Source of the DNA: Mucilaginibacter sp.
Lineage (GTDB): Bacteria; Bacteroidota; Bacteroidia; Sphingobacteriales; Sphingobacteriaceae
NCBI GenBank assembly: GCA_028287895.1
Contig: JAQBOV010000005.1
Coordinates: 62,001-126,000 of the forward strand
Direction: 5' to 3'
DNA: 64,000 nt
In this document: piece by piece, positions 1-8,854 of the stretch
Layout of the letters: every line of letters begins with the position of its first letter
Numbering within the stretch: position 1 is the stretch's first letter
Program-made: the position numbers and the translations under genes
Notes under the pieces: model-generated
What the model was told of the DNA's origin: nothing
The model's input: the letters and a program-made list of their open reading frames with translations, nothing else
Database searches by the model: none

Positions 1-2
1 AA

Positions 3-977
3 AACAAGCCTGATTATGTTGCACCAATTTATGCTTACATGCCACAGGAGTTGCAGAGCACGATCGCGGCCGATGCGCCCCCTATGTTTCTGGTCGCTGC
101 AAGTGACGACCAGTTTGCTCTGGGGCCACATAGTGTGGATCTGTATAACAAATGGATCGCCTCAAAACATTCAGCCGAGCTGCATTTGTATGCAAGGGGC
201 GGCCACGGTTTTGGCATGCGCAAGCAAAATATCCCTACCGACAATTGGATTGACCGCTTTGGCGACTGGCTAAACCTGGAGGGATTGTTAAAACCGATAG
301 ACCCTAAAGTAACGGCAGCTATGGAAAAGGCTAAACTGCTTGAAAGTCAGCAGGACTGGCAAAATCTTAGACGATATGCGGCGGCGAACAGCCAGGTGCC
401 GCCTCCGGCACCAAACGAAAAACGGGTTGTTTTTTTGGGCAACTCTATTACTGATTCCTGGATTAATGCTGATTCCTCATTCTTCTCAGGAAAACCGTAT
501 TACGACCGTGGCATAAGCGGGCAAACCAGCCCGCAAATGCTGGTGCGCTTTCGCCAGGATGTGATCAACTTAAAACCTGCTGTCGTATTGATATTGGCAG
601 GCATCAATGATATTGCTGAGAACACCGGCCCCTCAAAGTTGGAAGATGTTTTCGGCAACATTGTTTCCATGGCGCAATTGGCCCAGACAGCGCATATTAA
701 AGTAGTATTATCTTCCGTTCTGCCGTCTAATCATTTCCCCTGGCGGCCATCTATCATCCCAACAGAAAAAGTGATACAACTTAACCGGATGATAAAAGAC
801 TACGCCGATAAAAACGGTATCGTCTACCTGGATTATTACTCGGCAATGGTTGACAATGAAAAGGGCCTGCCCAAATCATTGTCGGCCGACGGCGTGCACC
901 CTAACCTGGCAGGATATAAGATAATGGAACCGCTGGCTGAAAAAGCGATCGGCGAGGCCCTCAAGCGGAAAAACTAG
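3..977 (+). CDS. Alpha/beta-hydrolase fused to SGNH hydrolase (5' end cut by window)
   Basis: The reading frame is already open at base 3, so the gene begins before the window; the ATG at 39 is internal. The first ~100 visible residues are the C-terminal end of an alpha/beta-hydrolase of the acetyl-xylan-esterase/BD-FAE kind: an Asp loop (AASDDQF) and the catalytic His (GGHGFGM) are present, and the nucleophile Ser would lie upstream. A linker leads into a complete SGNH/GDSL domain: block I FLGNSITDSW, block II Gly (RGISGQ), block III GIND and block V DGVHPN with the catalytic Asp and His. Two esterase folds in one chain suggest a secreted polysaccharide de-acetylase or acyl esterase; the substrate is inference. 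The next gene starts 230 bp downstream on the same strand. Confidence 0.85.
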   Translation, partial: NKPDYVAPIYAYMPQELQSTIAADAPPMFLVAASDDQFALGPHSVDLYNKWIASKHSAELHLYARGGHGFGMRKQNIPTDNWIDRFGDWLNLEGLLKPIDPKVTAAMEKAKLLESQQDWQNLRRYAAANSQVPPPAPNEKRVVFLGNSITDSWINADSSFFSGKPYYDRGISGQTSPQMLVRFRQDVINLKPAVVLILAGINDIAENTGPSKLEDVFGNIVSMAQLAQTAHIKVVLSSVLPSNHFPWRPSIIPTEKVIQLNRMIKDYADKNGIVYLDYYSAMVDNEKGLPKSLSADGVHPNLAGYKIMEPLAEKAIGEALKRKN

Positions 978-996
978 TATTAAAATCGCTGTGGCT

Positions 997-1036
997 CTTT
1001 GTGTTTGTGGTTAAAACTTGAACCACGAACACAAGG
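997..1036. repeat. Imperfect inverted repeat after the esterase gene
   Basis: The arms at 997-1012 (CTTTGTGTTTGTGGTT) and 1021-1036 match as inverted copies at about 14 of 16 positions with an 8-nt loop. It lies 20 bp after a stop codon and could end transcription, but has no clean T-run. It resembles decayed repeats at 28681 and 57659. Confidence 0.6.
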
Positions 1037-1182
1037 TATGGCTTCCTTTAAAAAGTCTGAATCTTTGGCGTGGTAACAGTTTTCATAATGACGACCAGTT
1101 AAAATGCATTTTAAAGATGCTGATTTTATCGCACGATAGAAAATTGTTACCAATGATCTATCGGCCATAAATCTTATTTGTA

Positions 1183-1190
1183 TAATTTTG
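1183..1190 (+). promoter_or_regulatory. Putative Bacteroidota -7 box (TAATTTTG)
   Basis: This is an exact match to TAnnTTTG, 18 bp before the ATG at 1209. I see no matching -33 TTTG at the usual distance, so support is the -7 box and its position only. Confidence 0.45.
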
Positions 1191-1208
1191 GTTATTATAT
1201 TCGCTCTG

Positions 1209-2480
1209 ATGAAAAAATGCTTTACCCTGATATTGCTGCTGCTGTGCTGTTCATTAAGCGTGTTCAGCCAGGCTGATACCACTCAAAAGATCATCCCCGG
1301 CCGCAAAAACAGTGCTGAACAAAAAGACAAACCCTATGTCATCCTTATTTCTGCTGACGGTTTCCGCTATGATTACGCCCGCAAATATAAGGCTGAACAC
1401 CTTCTTCAGCTGAGTAATGACGGTGTAAAAGCTGTATCCATGGTCCCTTCCTTCCCTTCAGTAACATTTCCTAATCACTATTCCATAGCTACCGGTTTGT
1501 ATCCATCGCATGAAGGCCTGGTAAACAACTCTTTTTATGATCGCAAGCTGCACCGATTTTACAGCTATAAGGGCAAAACCGCTACCGACAGCATATGGTA
1601 TGGCGGTACGCCGCTCTGGGTGCTGGCCGAGCAGCAGCATATGGTAACGGCCAGCTTTTATTGGGTAGGCTCGGAAGCACCCATCAAAGGTATTTACCCC
1701 ACTTACTACTATGAATACAACGACAAAATAGCCATCAAACAGCGTATACAAACGGTAGTGAACTGGTTAAAACTGCCGCCGGAAAGCCGCCCCCACCTGA
1801 TCACCTTTTATTTTCCGGAGGTTGACCGCCAGGGGCATAAGCACGGGCCGAATTCCCCTGAAGTGGCCGGTGCCGTTCATTTTGTGGATTCATCCGTTTA
1901 TGAGCTAACAAAAGCTGTTAAAACCACCGGGTTAAATATAAACTTTGTTTTTGTATCCGATCATGGAATGACCGGTATTGATAATGATCATCCAATCAGC
2001 ATGCCTGCTTCGGTAGATACCTCCAAATTTATGGTATCCGGCGATGGCGTATTAGTGGAGCTGTATGCCAAAAACCCGGATAACATTCAAAAAGCCTATG
2101 AGGATTTAAAAAAGGATTCAAAGGATAAAGGTTATCAGGTTTACCTGCGGGTAAATATTCCGTCCCGCTTTCATTATTCCAAAGCCGACGACCGGTACAA
2201 CCGCATAGGTGACATTTTGTTGATACCCGGCTGGCCGAAAGTATTTAACCTCCATAACCGCAAAATAGATCCGGGAGAGCACGGTTATGACCCCACTGTT
2301 GTAAAAGACATGCACGCCACTTTTTATGCCTGGGGGCCGGCATTTAAACCGCATACACAGATATCCGCTTTCCCCAATGTGGATATTTTTCCGTTGCTGA
2401 GCGCAATACTCGGCTTAAATTATAGTTTTAAGGTAGACGGCACCAAACAATTAGTCCATGAAGCGTTGTTAAAACAATAA
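1209..2480 (+). CDS. Secreted nucleotide pyrophosphatase/phosphodiesterase (alkaline phosphatase superfamily)
   Basis: I place the start at the ATG at 1209 because it opens a clean signal peptide (MKKCFTLILLL...SVFSQ); an in-frame upstream start at 1188 would spoil it. The mature protein carries the NPP metal and nucleophile set: Asp in ISADGF, the nucleophile Thr in SVTFPNHY, Asp/His in DRQGHKHGP, Asp-His in SDHGM and the last His in GEHGYDP. Family members cleave phosphodiester or pyrophosphate bonds of nucleotides or lipids with two zinc ions. Length (~424 aa) is normal for bacterial members. A periplasmic nucleotide-scavenging role is inference. The DoxX gene follows 10 bp later, so the two may be co-transcribed. 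Confidence 0.92.
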   Translation: MKKCFTLILLLLCCSLSVFSQADTTQKIIPGRKNSAEQKDKPYVILISADGFRYDYARKYKAEHLLQLSNDGVKAVSMVPSFPSVTFPNHYSIATGLYPSHEGLVNNSFYDRKLHRFYSYKGKTATDSIWYGGTPLWVLAEQQHMVTASFYWVGSEAPIKGIYPTYYYEYNDKIAIKQRIQTVVNWLKLPPESRPHLITFYFPEVDRQGHKHGPNSPEVAGAVHFVDSSVYELTKAVKTTGLNINFVFVSDHGMTGIDNDHPISMPASVDTSKFMVSGDGVLVELYAKNPDNIQKAYEDLKKDSKDKGYQVYLRVNIPSRFHYSKADDRYNRIGDILLIPGWPKVFNLHNRKIDPGEHGYDPTVVKDMHATFYAWGPAFKPHTQISAFPNVDIFPLLSAILGLNYSFKVDGTKQLVHEALLKQ

Positions 2481-2490
2481 AAAGTTAACC

Positions 2491-2925
2491 ATGCAAATGC
2501 AAAAAAATCCCGGCAGAACTTATTTACTGGCACGACTGCCCATTGCCGTAAGTATGTTCGGGCACGGGCTCGACCGGATACCGAAATTACAGGGGTTCAG
2601 CAATCACCTTGTTGAACAGTTCAGTAAATCTATCTTACCGGCAGCATTGGTAGCACCGTTTAGTTACCTACTCCCGTTTGCCGAGCTGCTAACAGGTGTA
2701 CTTTTGATATTGGGATTGTTTACGCGCTATGCCTGCGTGCTGGGCGTATTGATCATGCTGGTGCTTATATTTGGATCATGTATGATAGAGCAATGGGACA
2801 ATGTATTTTCACAGATCATTTACGGAGCGTACTTCGCCCTGTTGTATTATTTTGCTTTTTACAACCGCTATTCTTTTGACCGCCTGGTGAACAGGGTAGA
2901 GACCGGCAAATCTCACATTCTTTGA
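2491..2925 (+). CDS. DoxX family membrane protein
   Basis: A 144-residue protein with four hydrophobic segments and the typical DoxX layout: an N-terminal R..LGI-like stretch (ARLPIAVSMFGHGLDRI), a PFAELLTGVLLILGLFTR motif in the middle, and an aromatic-rich C-terminus. DoxX proteins are small inner-membrane proteins linked loosely to thiol, redox or quinone processes; the exact role is unknown. It starts 10 bp after the phosphodiesterase stop and probably shares its transcript. Nothing unusual is seen. Confidence 0.85.
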   Translation: MQMQKNPGRTYLLARLPIAVSMFGHGLDRIPKLQGFSNHLVEQFSKSILPAALVAPFSYLLPFAELLTGVLLILGLFTRYACVLGVLIMLVLIFGSCMIEQWDNVFSQIIYGAYFALLYYFAFYNRYSFDRLVNRVETGKSHIL

Positions 2926-3039
2926 TATCCGGGATAAAAAAGTTAAATTTATATCAGCATGCTTTTGGTGCCAAACAAAATTAATGGTTATACATTGTTA
3001 TAGATAAAAGCCTAAAACCTATTTACCCGTTATTGAGCT

Positions 3040-3738
3040 ATGAAAGAAGTAAAAGAACAATTCAGCAATGTTTCAAAAAAATATGATTCGCAAAGGAAAT
3101 ACCTTGTCCCCTGTTTCGCCGACTTTTATTCGGCATGCTTGCCATTGGTAAAAAGCCTTACCCATGCAAAAACGGTATTGGACATCGGCGCCGGAACCGG
3201 ACTGTTCTCTCAATTTATTTATGATGTTAATCCTCATCTGCATTTCACATTGACCGATCTTTCGGGCGAAATGTTAAACGTTGCCCGGGGACGGTTCGGG
3301 GATGCGGGTAACTTCGAATATATGGAGCTTGATTTTTCAAAAGATGCAATGCCGGGTAAATATGATATCATTATTTCGGGACTGGCCATCCATCACCTGG
3401 AAGATGCCGACAAGGCAAAACTTTATAAAAACATCTACCTGGCCTTAAATGACGGTGGGCTGTTTATCAATGCCGACCAGGTTGCCGGGAAGAACCTGCT
3501 GTTCGACAGTTTGTACAAATATCACTGGCGCGAAACCGTATCTCACTCGGGCCTCGATCGTGAGGCGCTGATACAGGCCTTTGAACGTACCAAGCTGGAT
3601 AAGTTCGCCCCCCTGGAAACACAACTTAAAATGCTTGAAAAAGCCGGATTTAACGAAGTGGATTGCATTTATAAAAACATGAACTTCGCTGTATTTGGTG
3701 GCTTTAAGGATGAGAATGTCGAAACGGCAGTGATATGA
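3040..3738 (+). CDS. Class I SAM-dependent methyltransferase
   Basis: The SAM-binding motif I (VLDIGAGTGLFS) is near residue 45, followed by an acidic motif II region (LTDLSGEML) and the motif IV-like stretch YDIIISGLAIHHLEDAD. The His-His after GLA is common in small-molecule methyltransferases of the UbiE/Trans-aconitate type. The C-terminal part (residues 150-225) is a helical cap with no diagnostic motif, so the substrate cannot be named. Length, 232 aa, is normal. The stop codon lies 2 bp before a perfect inverted repeat that separates this gene from the convergent transporter. Confidence 0.85.
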   Translation: MKEVKEQFSNVSKKYDSQRKYLVPCFADFYSACLPLVKSLTHAKTVLDIGAGTGLFSQFIYDVNPHLHFTLTDLSGEMLNVARGRFGDAGNFEYMELDFSKDAMPGKYDIIISGLAIHHLEDADKAKLYKNIYLALNDGGLFINADQVAGKNLLFDSLYKYHWRETVSHSGLDREALIQAFERTKLDKFAPLETQLKMLEKAGFNEVDCIYKNMNFAVFGGFKDENVETAVI

Positions 3739-3740
3739 AC

Positions 3741-3845
3741 GGACACGATTAAAGGATTTCAGGAATTCCTTTGACTGGAAGCGTGGTATGATCAATTGCG
3801 GAAATCAGTCCATCAAATTAATCATCAAATCCTTTAATCGTGTCC
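3741..3845. repeat. Perfect 19-bp inverted repeat filling a convergent intergenic gap
   Basis: GGACACGATTAAAGGATTT at 3741-3759 is matched exactly, inverted, at 3827-3845, with a 67-bp interior. The unit fills the space between two convergent stop codons (3738 and 3850). It could act as a two-way terminator; the long exact arms also look like a small non-autonomous mobile repeat. I see no target-site duplication. Confidence 0.75.
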
Positions 3846-3849
3846 AAGG

Positions 3850-5058
3850 TTATTTCCTTTTTGCTTCAACATTTGGCAAAAGCCATGTGAATATGCCGAT
3901 CAGCGGTAAAAACGAGCATACTTTGAAAACATAGTCAATACTGGTGCTGTCTGCCAGTTTACCTAATAAGGCCGAGCCAAGGCCGCCCATTCCAAAGGCA
4001 AGGCCAAAAAACAAGCCGGCCACTAGACCCACTTTGCCGGGTATCAGCTCCTGGGCGAACACCAGGATAGCCGAAAAAGCTGATGAGATAATTAATCCGA
4101 TAGCTACGGTAAGCAGCACAGTAAGTGGTAAATTCGCGTAAGGTAAAAGCAATGTAAAAGGCGCTGCACCGAGTATGGATACCCAAATGACATATTTACG
4201 GCCAAATTTATCACCTAAATGGCCGCCTAATACAGTACCGATAGCCACGGCAGCCAGGAACACAAAAAGGAAATACTGGGAATGTTGTATAGAGAGATGA
4301 AATTTGCCGATCAGGTAAAAGGTATAGTAGCTGCTCATACTGGCCAGGTAAACATATTTGGAAAAAATCAGCATCAGTAAAATAAACATCGAAAAAACGA
4401 TCTTCTTATCCGAAAATGCCGCATGGCCGGCAGGGGTGTCACCAGCTGCTTTTATTTTGGTCAGTAAGTGATTTTTGTACCATCCACCAACGCGGAACAA
4501 AACAATAATGGCCAGGGCCGCTGCTAAACCAAACCACGAAATACTTTTTTGCCCCGAGGGAACAATGATCCACGCCGCCAGCAAGGGTCCAAGCGCACTG
4601 CCCAAATTACCACCAAGCTGGAATATGGATTGAGCCAGTCCTCTCCTTCCGCCGGATGCCAGGTAAGCGACCCTTGATGACTCCGGATGAAAGATGGACG
4701 AGCCTATGCCGATCAGCATCACAGATACCAAGATCAACGGATAAGTGCCTGCGTGCGATAATAACAGCAAACCGGCCAGTGTAAAAAACATCCCGATGGA
4801 TAAAGAATAGGGCTGAGCTCGTTTATCGGTATATAGACCTACGAATGGCTGCAAAATGGATGCGGAGATCTGGAAAACCAGTGTAATGTAACCGATCTGA
4901 GTGAAATTGAGATGAAAGCTGTCTTTTATAATGGGATATATTGCCGGCATAAGCGATTGCATCATATCATTAAGCAGATGCGAAAAACTGATGGCAAACA
5001 GGATATAAAACACTGTTTTTTCGACAGGCGGAGTTATTGCAGTAGTTGTATCGTCCAT
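3850..5058 (-). CDS. fsr: MFS exporter, fosmidomycin-resistance (Fsr) type
   Basis: A 402-residue, 12-segment major facilitator. The start (FAISFSHLLNDMMQSLMPAIYP) is characteristic of the Fsr subfamily, as is GIGSSIFHPESSRVAYLASGGRRGLAQS between segments 4 and 5. The MFS loop GGHLGDKFGRKYV sits between the two halves. Fsr pumps drive proton-coupled efflux of fosmidomycin and some other drugs in E. coli; the substrate here is inference. It starts 52 bp after the metallo-hydrolase gene on the same strand, so the two probably form an operon. Confidence 0.87.
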   Translation of the reverse strand: MDDTTTAITPPVEKTVFYILFAISFSHLLNDMMQSLMPAIYPIIKDSFHLNFTQIGYITLVFQISASILQPFVGLYTDKRAQPYSLSIGMFFTLAGLLLLSHAGTYPLILVSVMLIGIGSSIFHPESSRVAYLASGGRRGLAQSIFQLGGNLGSALGPLLAAWIIVPSGQKSISWFGLAAALAIIVLFRVGGWYKNHLLTKIKAAGDTPAGHAAFSDKKIVFSMFILLMLIFSKYVYLASMSSYYTFYLIGKFHLSIQHSQYFLFVFLAAVAIGTVLGGHLGDKFGRKYVIWVSILGAAPFTLLLPYANLPLTVLLTVAIGLIISSAFSAILVFAQELIPGKVGLVAGLFFGLAFGMGGLGSALLGKLADSTSIDYVFKVCSFLPLIGIFTWLLPNVEAKRK

Positions 5059-5110
5059 AGGTTGAACAAAAATATTATTTAGGATTGATAATTAACCAAC
5101 CCGAACTATA

Positions 5111-5974
5111 TTAATGACGATATATTTCCTCATATCTTTTCATAGACCGCTCGAATATCTCCTTAGCGCCGGTAGGTATATTCTGCCATTCAAAGGCGCC
5201 ATACATGCTGTTGAGTTTCAAAGGACTGATCTGCCCGCTGATGTGTAAAATCTCCATTAATGGCAAGGGTATCTGGTTGGGGTAGCTATACATTACGCTG
5301 ATGAATTGCCTGCTTTGTGCTATTTGTAAGCTATCGCCGACAAACAAACTGCCATTATCGCCAGTCTGGGGCACATGCAAAACTGTGCTTCCGGCGAAAT
5401 GTCCGCCGGTATGAATAATTTCCACGCCATCCCACAAAACCTGTTTATGTCCTTCAAAAAATACGATACGCTCGCTTTTATCCATCACCCATTCCTTGTC
5501 GGCCTGGTGCAAATAAACGGGGCAATCAAAAGTATCGGCCCAAACAGCCATCAAACTATAATAATGCGGATGTGAAATAGCGATCGCTTTCAGTCCGCCT
5601 TTTGAACGAATAAAAGCCACCGTAGCCTCATCCAGATAAGGCAGGCAATCCCATAAAATATTTCCACCCGGCAAGAGGATCAAATGCGCCCTTTGCGCAA
5701 TGCCAAAAGCCGGACTGATACGCAGATCATAAACATCAGGCAACAATTTACCCAACCGGATGCTTTTGGTTTTGCTTAGCTCATCGCAGCTTGTCCATTT
5801 CTGTCCCGATGCAGGTACATATTGCCGTTGATCATCACAAACCGGGCAGTTTTCAGGTGCTTGCTGTGCATAACGGGTACCGCAGGTGTGGCATATATTT
5901 TTGAATTCAGGATGTGAAATGAGCGGCAGTGTATCTCCTTGCATAAAGCAAATATCATCAATTATCTCTTGCAA
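5111..5974 (-). CDS. Metallo-beta-lactamase-fold hydrolase with N-terminal zinc ribbon
   Basis: The N-terminus holds a rubredoxin-like zinc ribbon (CHTCG ... CPVCD, residues ~29-47). The rest is an MBL fold: the metal loop reads ISHPHYYS, which keeps two His (HPH) but lacks the Asp of HxHxD; later metal ligands are likely His in TGGHFAGST and Asp in VGDSL. The C-terminus has a second His-poor region (NSMYGAF). Length, 287 aa, suits an MBL protein. A second Met at residue 11 is an alternative start. The substrate is unknown. It lies between a TPR lipoprotein gene and the Fsr-like exporter, all on the minus strand. Confidence 0.78.
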   Translation of the reverse strand: MQEIIDDICFMQGDTLPLISHPEFKNICHTCGTRYAQQAPENCPVCDDQRQYVPASGQKWTSCDELSKTKSIRLGKLLPDVYDLRISPAFGIAQRAHLILLPGGNILWDCLPYLDEATVAFIRSKGGLKAIAISHPHYYSLMAVWADTFDCPVYLHQADKEWVMDKSERIVFFEGHKQVLWDGVEIIHTGGHFAGSTVLHVPQTGDNGSLFVGDSLQIAQSRQFISVMYSYPNQIPLPLMEILHISGQISPLKLNSMYGAFEWQNIPTGAKEIFERSMKRYEEIYRH

Positions 5975-6034
5975 ATGTTATCCGAGATCAATAGTGGACC
6001 TGGCAAAAACTGATCACTAATCCCGAGTCGCTCA

Positions 6035-7735
6035 TTACTTTTCCTTTTTCAGAAACAGCCTTGCGTTTTCGAGTTCAATCCGGTTGGCACCGGGTGAATT
6101 TGCAATTGCCGTCAATTGCTGATAATAGTATTTTGCTTTTTCCATGTTATCAGTTTTTTCGCTGGCTACCCCTGCACCATATAAGCCATTAAAGCGGTTG
6201 GGATGTTTTTTTAAATCTGCCTGGTAAGCGGCTAAAGCCTCAGCGGGCTTATTCAATTGCATTAACATATCAGCCAATAATTCCTTTGCCGGTAATACTT
6301 CGCCGGGAGTAACCGGGCTTTTTTCAGTTTTATCTTCCATATCGGCAGCCATTTTCATTTGTTGTAATGCTTCGTCCATTTTTCTTTCTGCAAACAGTAT
6401 CCACGCTTCACCGGTTTTTATCTGTATCATCACCTGGCCCGCTTTATAAACATCTTTTTGCGCTGCCAGGGTATCATAAATCAGGTGCAGGCTTTTCAAT
6501 TCAGTTTTGGCTAAATTAATGTTGCCGGTATGAACAGAGCCCAATAACCGGGCAAAATGGATAATGGCTTTTTGCCACGGAAAATTTCCCCATGGAAAAT
6601 TCCTGGGGTGCATTTCAATGTTTGAAGCTTCTTTCCACATTTTATTTTCGAGAAAATAGCGGGCAGGAATGGCGGCAAAGGCATAAGCATCTTTAAAGCT
6701 CACCGGGTAAACCTCACGAATGGTTTTAAGATAATTATATTGCTGTTTTGCAAGATCATTTTCTGCTTTTTGCAGATAAGCATACACAAGATAATCCATA
6801 GCATGCAGTTCTTCGTCCCAATGCCCTTTAATACCGGCATTCTCAGCATAACATTTTGCACAAGAAATAGAGGCAAGATTGGATTGAATGCATTCGTTCC
6901 AAAGCCCTAACCTTGTAAAAATATGCGAAGGCATATGCTGGGCATGTGCCGAAGAGGGTGCAATGGAAGCATATTTTCTTGCTGCCGGCAAGGCCAGTGC
7001 TGCAAGCTCGGGATAATCATAGCTATGAATAATATAATGTACAATGCCCGGATGATTGGGTTCATTAGTGTATAAGTTCGTTAAAATAGTGCCGGCTTTT
7101 CTTTGATTACCGAAAGATTTATCAGCGGGATCTGCTGCTCCGTCAAGCGCCAGGGCATAAAATATGGCAGCTTCTTTATCGTTGGGATATTTTTTGTAAA
7201 CCTCGGCCATGGCTTTCTCAAAGTTCAGAGATCGCGTGCGATGATCTGTTTTGTTCCAGTCTTTATAGAATAGTCCAATAGCATTGATATAGTCTGTTTC
7301 TCTTTTTGATTTCTGTGTTAAAGATTGCGCTGCAGAAATTGCTTTGTTCCCTTTTTCCAGTTCAGCCTTTGTAGGTGGAGAGGGCCATACCTGGTGATAG
7401 TTGCACATCGCCACGCCCCAGTAAGCCATAGCACATTCAGGGTTTTCATTAATAATTTTTGCAAAAACTTTTTCAGCCTCGTCGTATTCAAATGAATGCA
7501 ATAGGGCGATGGCAAGATCAAAGTTTTTTTTTGCTCTTTGAGAACAGGAGGTTACAAATTCCACAGTTCCAAATTGTTTGTCGGCTGGACCGCACAATGC
7601 TACTTTACCCCATTTAAGATTGAGTGTATGAATGGTTTCCATTCCAGGACTTGTATTTTTCCTCCTGCATGATACCAGCATCAAAATGAGTACACAGAAA
7701 AAAATGACCGGAACTCCTTGTAATATTTTTTTCAT
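6035..7735 (-). CDS. TPR-repeat lipoprotein
   Basis: The N-terminus is a lipoprotein signal with lipobox LVSC at residues ~20-23 followed by RRK. Downstream helical repeats fit tetratricopeptide units, clearest at FDLAIALLHSFEYDEAEKVFAKI (residues ~73-95, with NPECAMAYWGVAM after) and near the C-terminus (AEALAAYQADLKKHP, then a YGAGVASEK repeat). It contains several Cys and His (NYHQVW, HYIIHSYDYPE, AQHMPSHIF), a pattern seen in a broadly spread family of large secreted TPR proteins. A scaffold role at the membrane is inference; no partner is identified. Confidence 0.82.
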   Translation of the reverse strand: MKKILQGVPVIFFCVLILMLVSCRRKNTSPGMETIHTLNLKWGKVALCGPADKQFGTVEFVTSCSQRAKKNFDLAIALLHSFEYDEAEKVFAKIINENPECAMAYWGVAMCNYHQVWPSPPTKAELEKGNKAISAAQSLTQKSKRETDYINAIGLFYKDWNKTDHRTRSLNFEKAMAEVYKKYPNDKEAAIFYALALDGAADPADKSFGNQRKAGTILTNLYTNEPNHPGIVHYIIHSYDYPELAALALPAARKYASIAPSSAHAQHMPSHIFTRLGLWNECIQSNLASISCAKCYAENAGIKGHWDEELHAMDYLVYAYLQKAENDLAKQQYNYLKTIREVYPVSFKDAYAFAAIPARYFLENKMWKEASNIEMHPRNFPWGNFPWQKAIIHFARLLGSVHTGNINLAKTELKSLHLIYDTLAAQKDVYKAGQVMIQIKTGEAWILFAERKMDEALQQMKMAADMEDKTEKSPVTPGEVLPAKELLADMLMQLNKPAEALAAYQADLKKHPNRFNGLYGAGVASEKTDNMEKAKYYYQQLTAIANSPGANRIELENARLFLKKEK

Positions 7736-7946
7736 ACCTGCCTGATTAAATTATTAGAACAAGGCCAATAAGTATTAAGCATATTGAAATGAAGGCAACC
7801 TATTGGATAGAGAATATATTAAATATAACAGATTTTTCTGAAAGATTGATGAGACTATCGCAACCGAAGTGATGACCTCATTAAAGGCTTTACTTTAATA
7901 GATTGCTTTAATGTCAGATGAAATCAATAAACCCCATGACAACCGG

Positions 7947-8837
7947 CTAATGACCATATACATCCCAGGCGGCTTTTGCAATTTGGGCGATAACACCATC
8001 GCGGGTGGCTTCATCTGCTTTTGAGTTACAAACAAATATCGCTATGGCCAAATGCTTTCCATTGGGCAGGGTAATAATACCGACATCGTTGGTGGCAGGA
8101 GTTAAGCCATCATTGTTAGTTCCTGAACTACCTGTTTTATGCGCTACAACAACATCCTTGGGCAACAAGCCCTTTATCCGGTTTACCCCGGTGGAAGTTT
8201 GGGTCATTATCTTCCATAAAAAATCATTACTGGTTTTTGAGAGCGCTTTGCCCTGGTAAAATAGATCAAGCAAATGCACCGCGGCCTCAGGTTTGCACCA
8301 ATTGGTGTACTGTACCTCCCAGGCTTTGGCCATATCACTTTCGGATGCTGCAATGTTTATTCCTTTTAAGCCCAGGCCTTGCATATAATTGTCAACCACT
8401 TCGGGGCCGCCCAGTTTCTTCAGCAAAAAATCACAGGCATTGTTATCGCTTTGCGATACCATGTAACCAAGCAGCTCACTTAATGCTATTTCCGTTCCCT
8501 CAGGATATTTATCACGCAAAGGGCTCCATGTACCTGCCGGCAGGTCTTTTTTGCTGACTTTCATCCTTTGGTCGAGTTTGTATTTTCCCTTATCCACCAA
8601 ACTTAAAACAGTCATCGCAATCGGGAACTTCATTACGCTATGCATTACCAAACGTGCGCTTCCGTTATAATTCAATGTGTCCCGGCTTTCGATGCCCAGG
8701 ATAGACACTCCTACTATTCCTTTAGCAGATTTTGATATTTGTATAATTTGAGATGGCAAAGAATCCTGCTGCGCCGATACGTGACGGGGAACCAGGAAGA
8801 AAAACAATAAGATTACAGGTAAAGTGTGCTTTTTCAT
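7947..8837 (-). CDS. Class A (subclass A2-like) serine beta-lactamase
   Basis: A 20-22 residue signal peptide ending VSA is followed by a full class A core. The catalytic motifs fall almost exactly on standard numbering: S67-V-M-K70, S130-D-N132, E166 (in ASESDM) and K234-T-G236. The omega-loop carries the longer WEVQYTNW form seen in the PER/VEB/CfxA group (subclass A2) typical of Bacteroidota. All key residues are present, so it should hydrolyse beta-lactams in the periplasm; the spectrum cannot be read from sequence. It lies 17 bp after an alpha/beta-hydrolase gene on the same strand, and probably shares its transcript rather than sitting next to a dedicated regulator. Confidence 0.93.
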   Translation of the reverse strand: MKKHTLPVILLFFFLVPRHVSAQQDSLPSQIIQISKSAKGIVGVSILGIESRDTLNYNGSARLVMHSVMKFPIAMTVLSLVDKGKYKLDQRMKVSKKDLPAGTWSPLRDKYPEGTEIALSELLGYMVSQSDNNACDFLLKKLGGPEVVDNYMQGLGLKGINIAASESDMAKAWEVQYTNWCKPEAAVHLLDLFYQGKALSKTSNDFLWKIMTQTSTGVNRIKGLLPKDVVVAHKTGSSGTNNDGLTPATNDVGIITLPNGKHLAIAIFVCNSKADEATRDGVIAQIAKAAWDVYGH

Positions 8838-8854
8838 ACCTCCTAATAACGCAA

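Noticed and set aside
980-1282. Minus-strand frame of 100 codons
   Set aside because: It overlaps the promoter and start of the phosphodiesterase gene, has no family likeness, and crosses an intergenic repeat.
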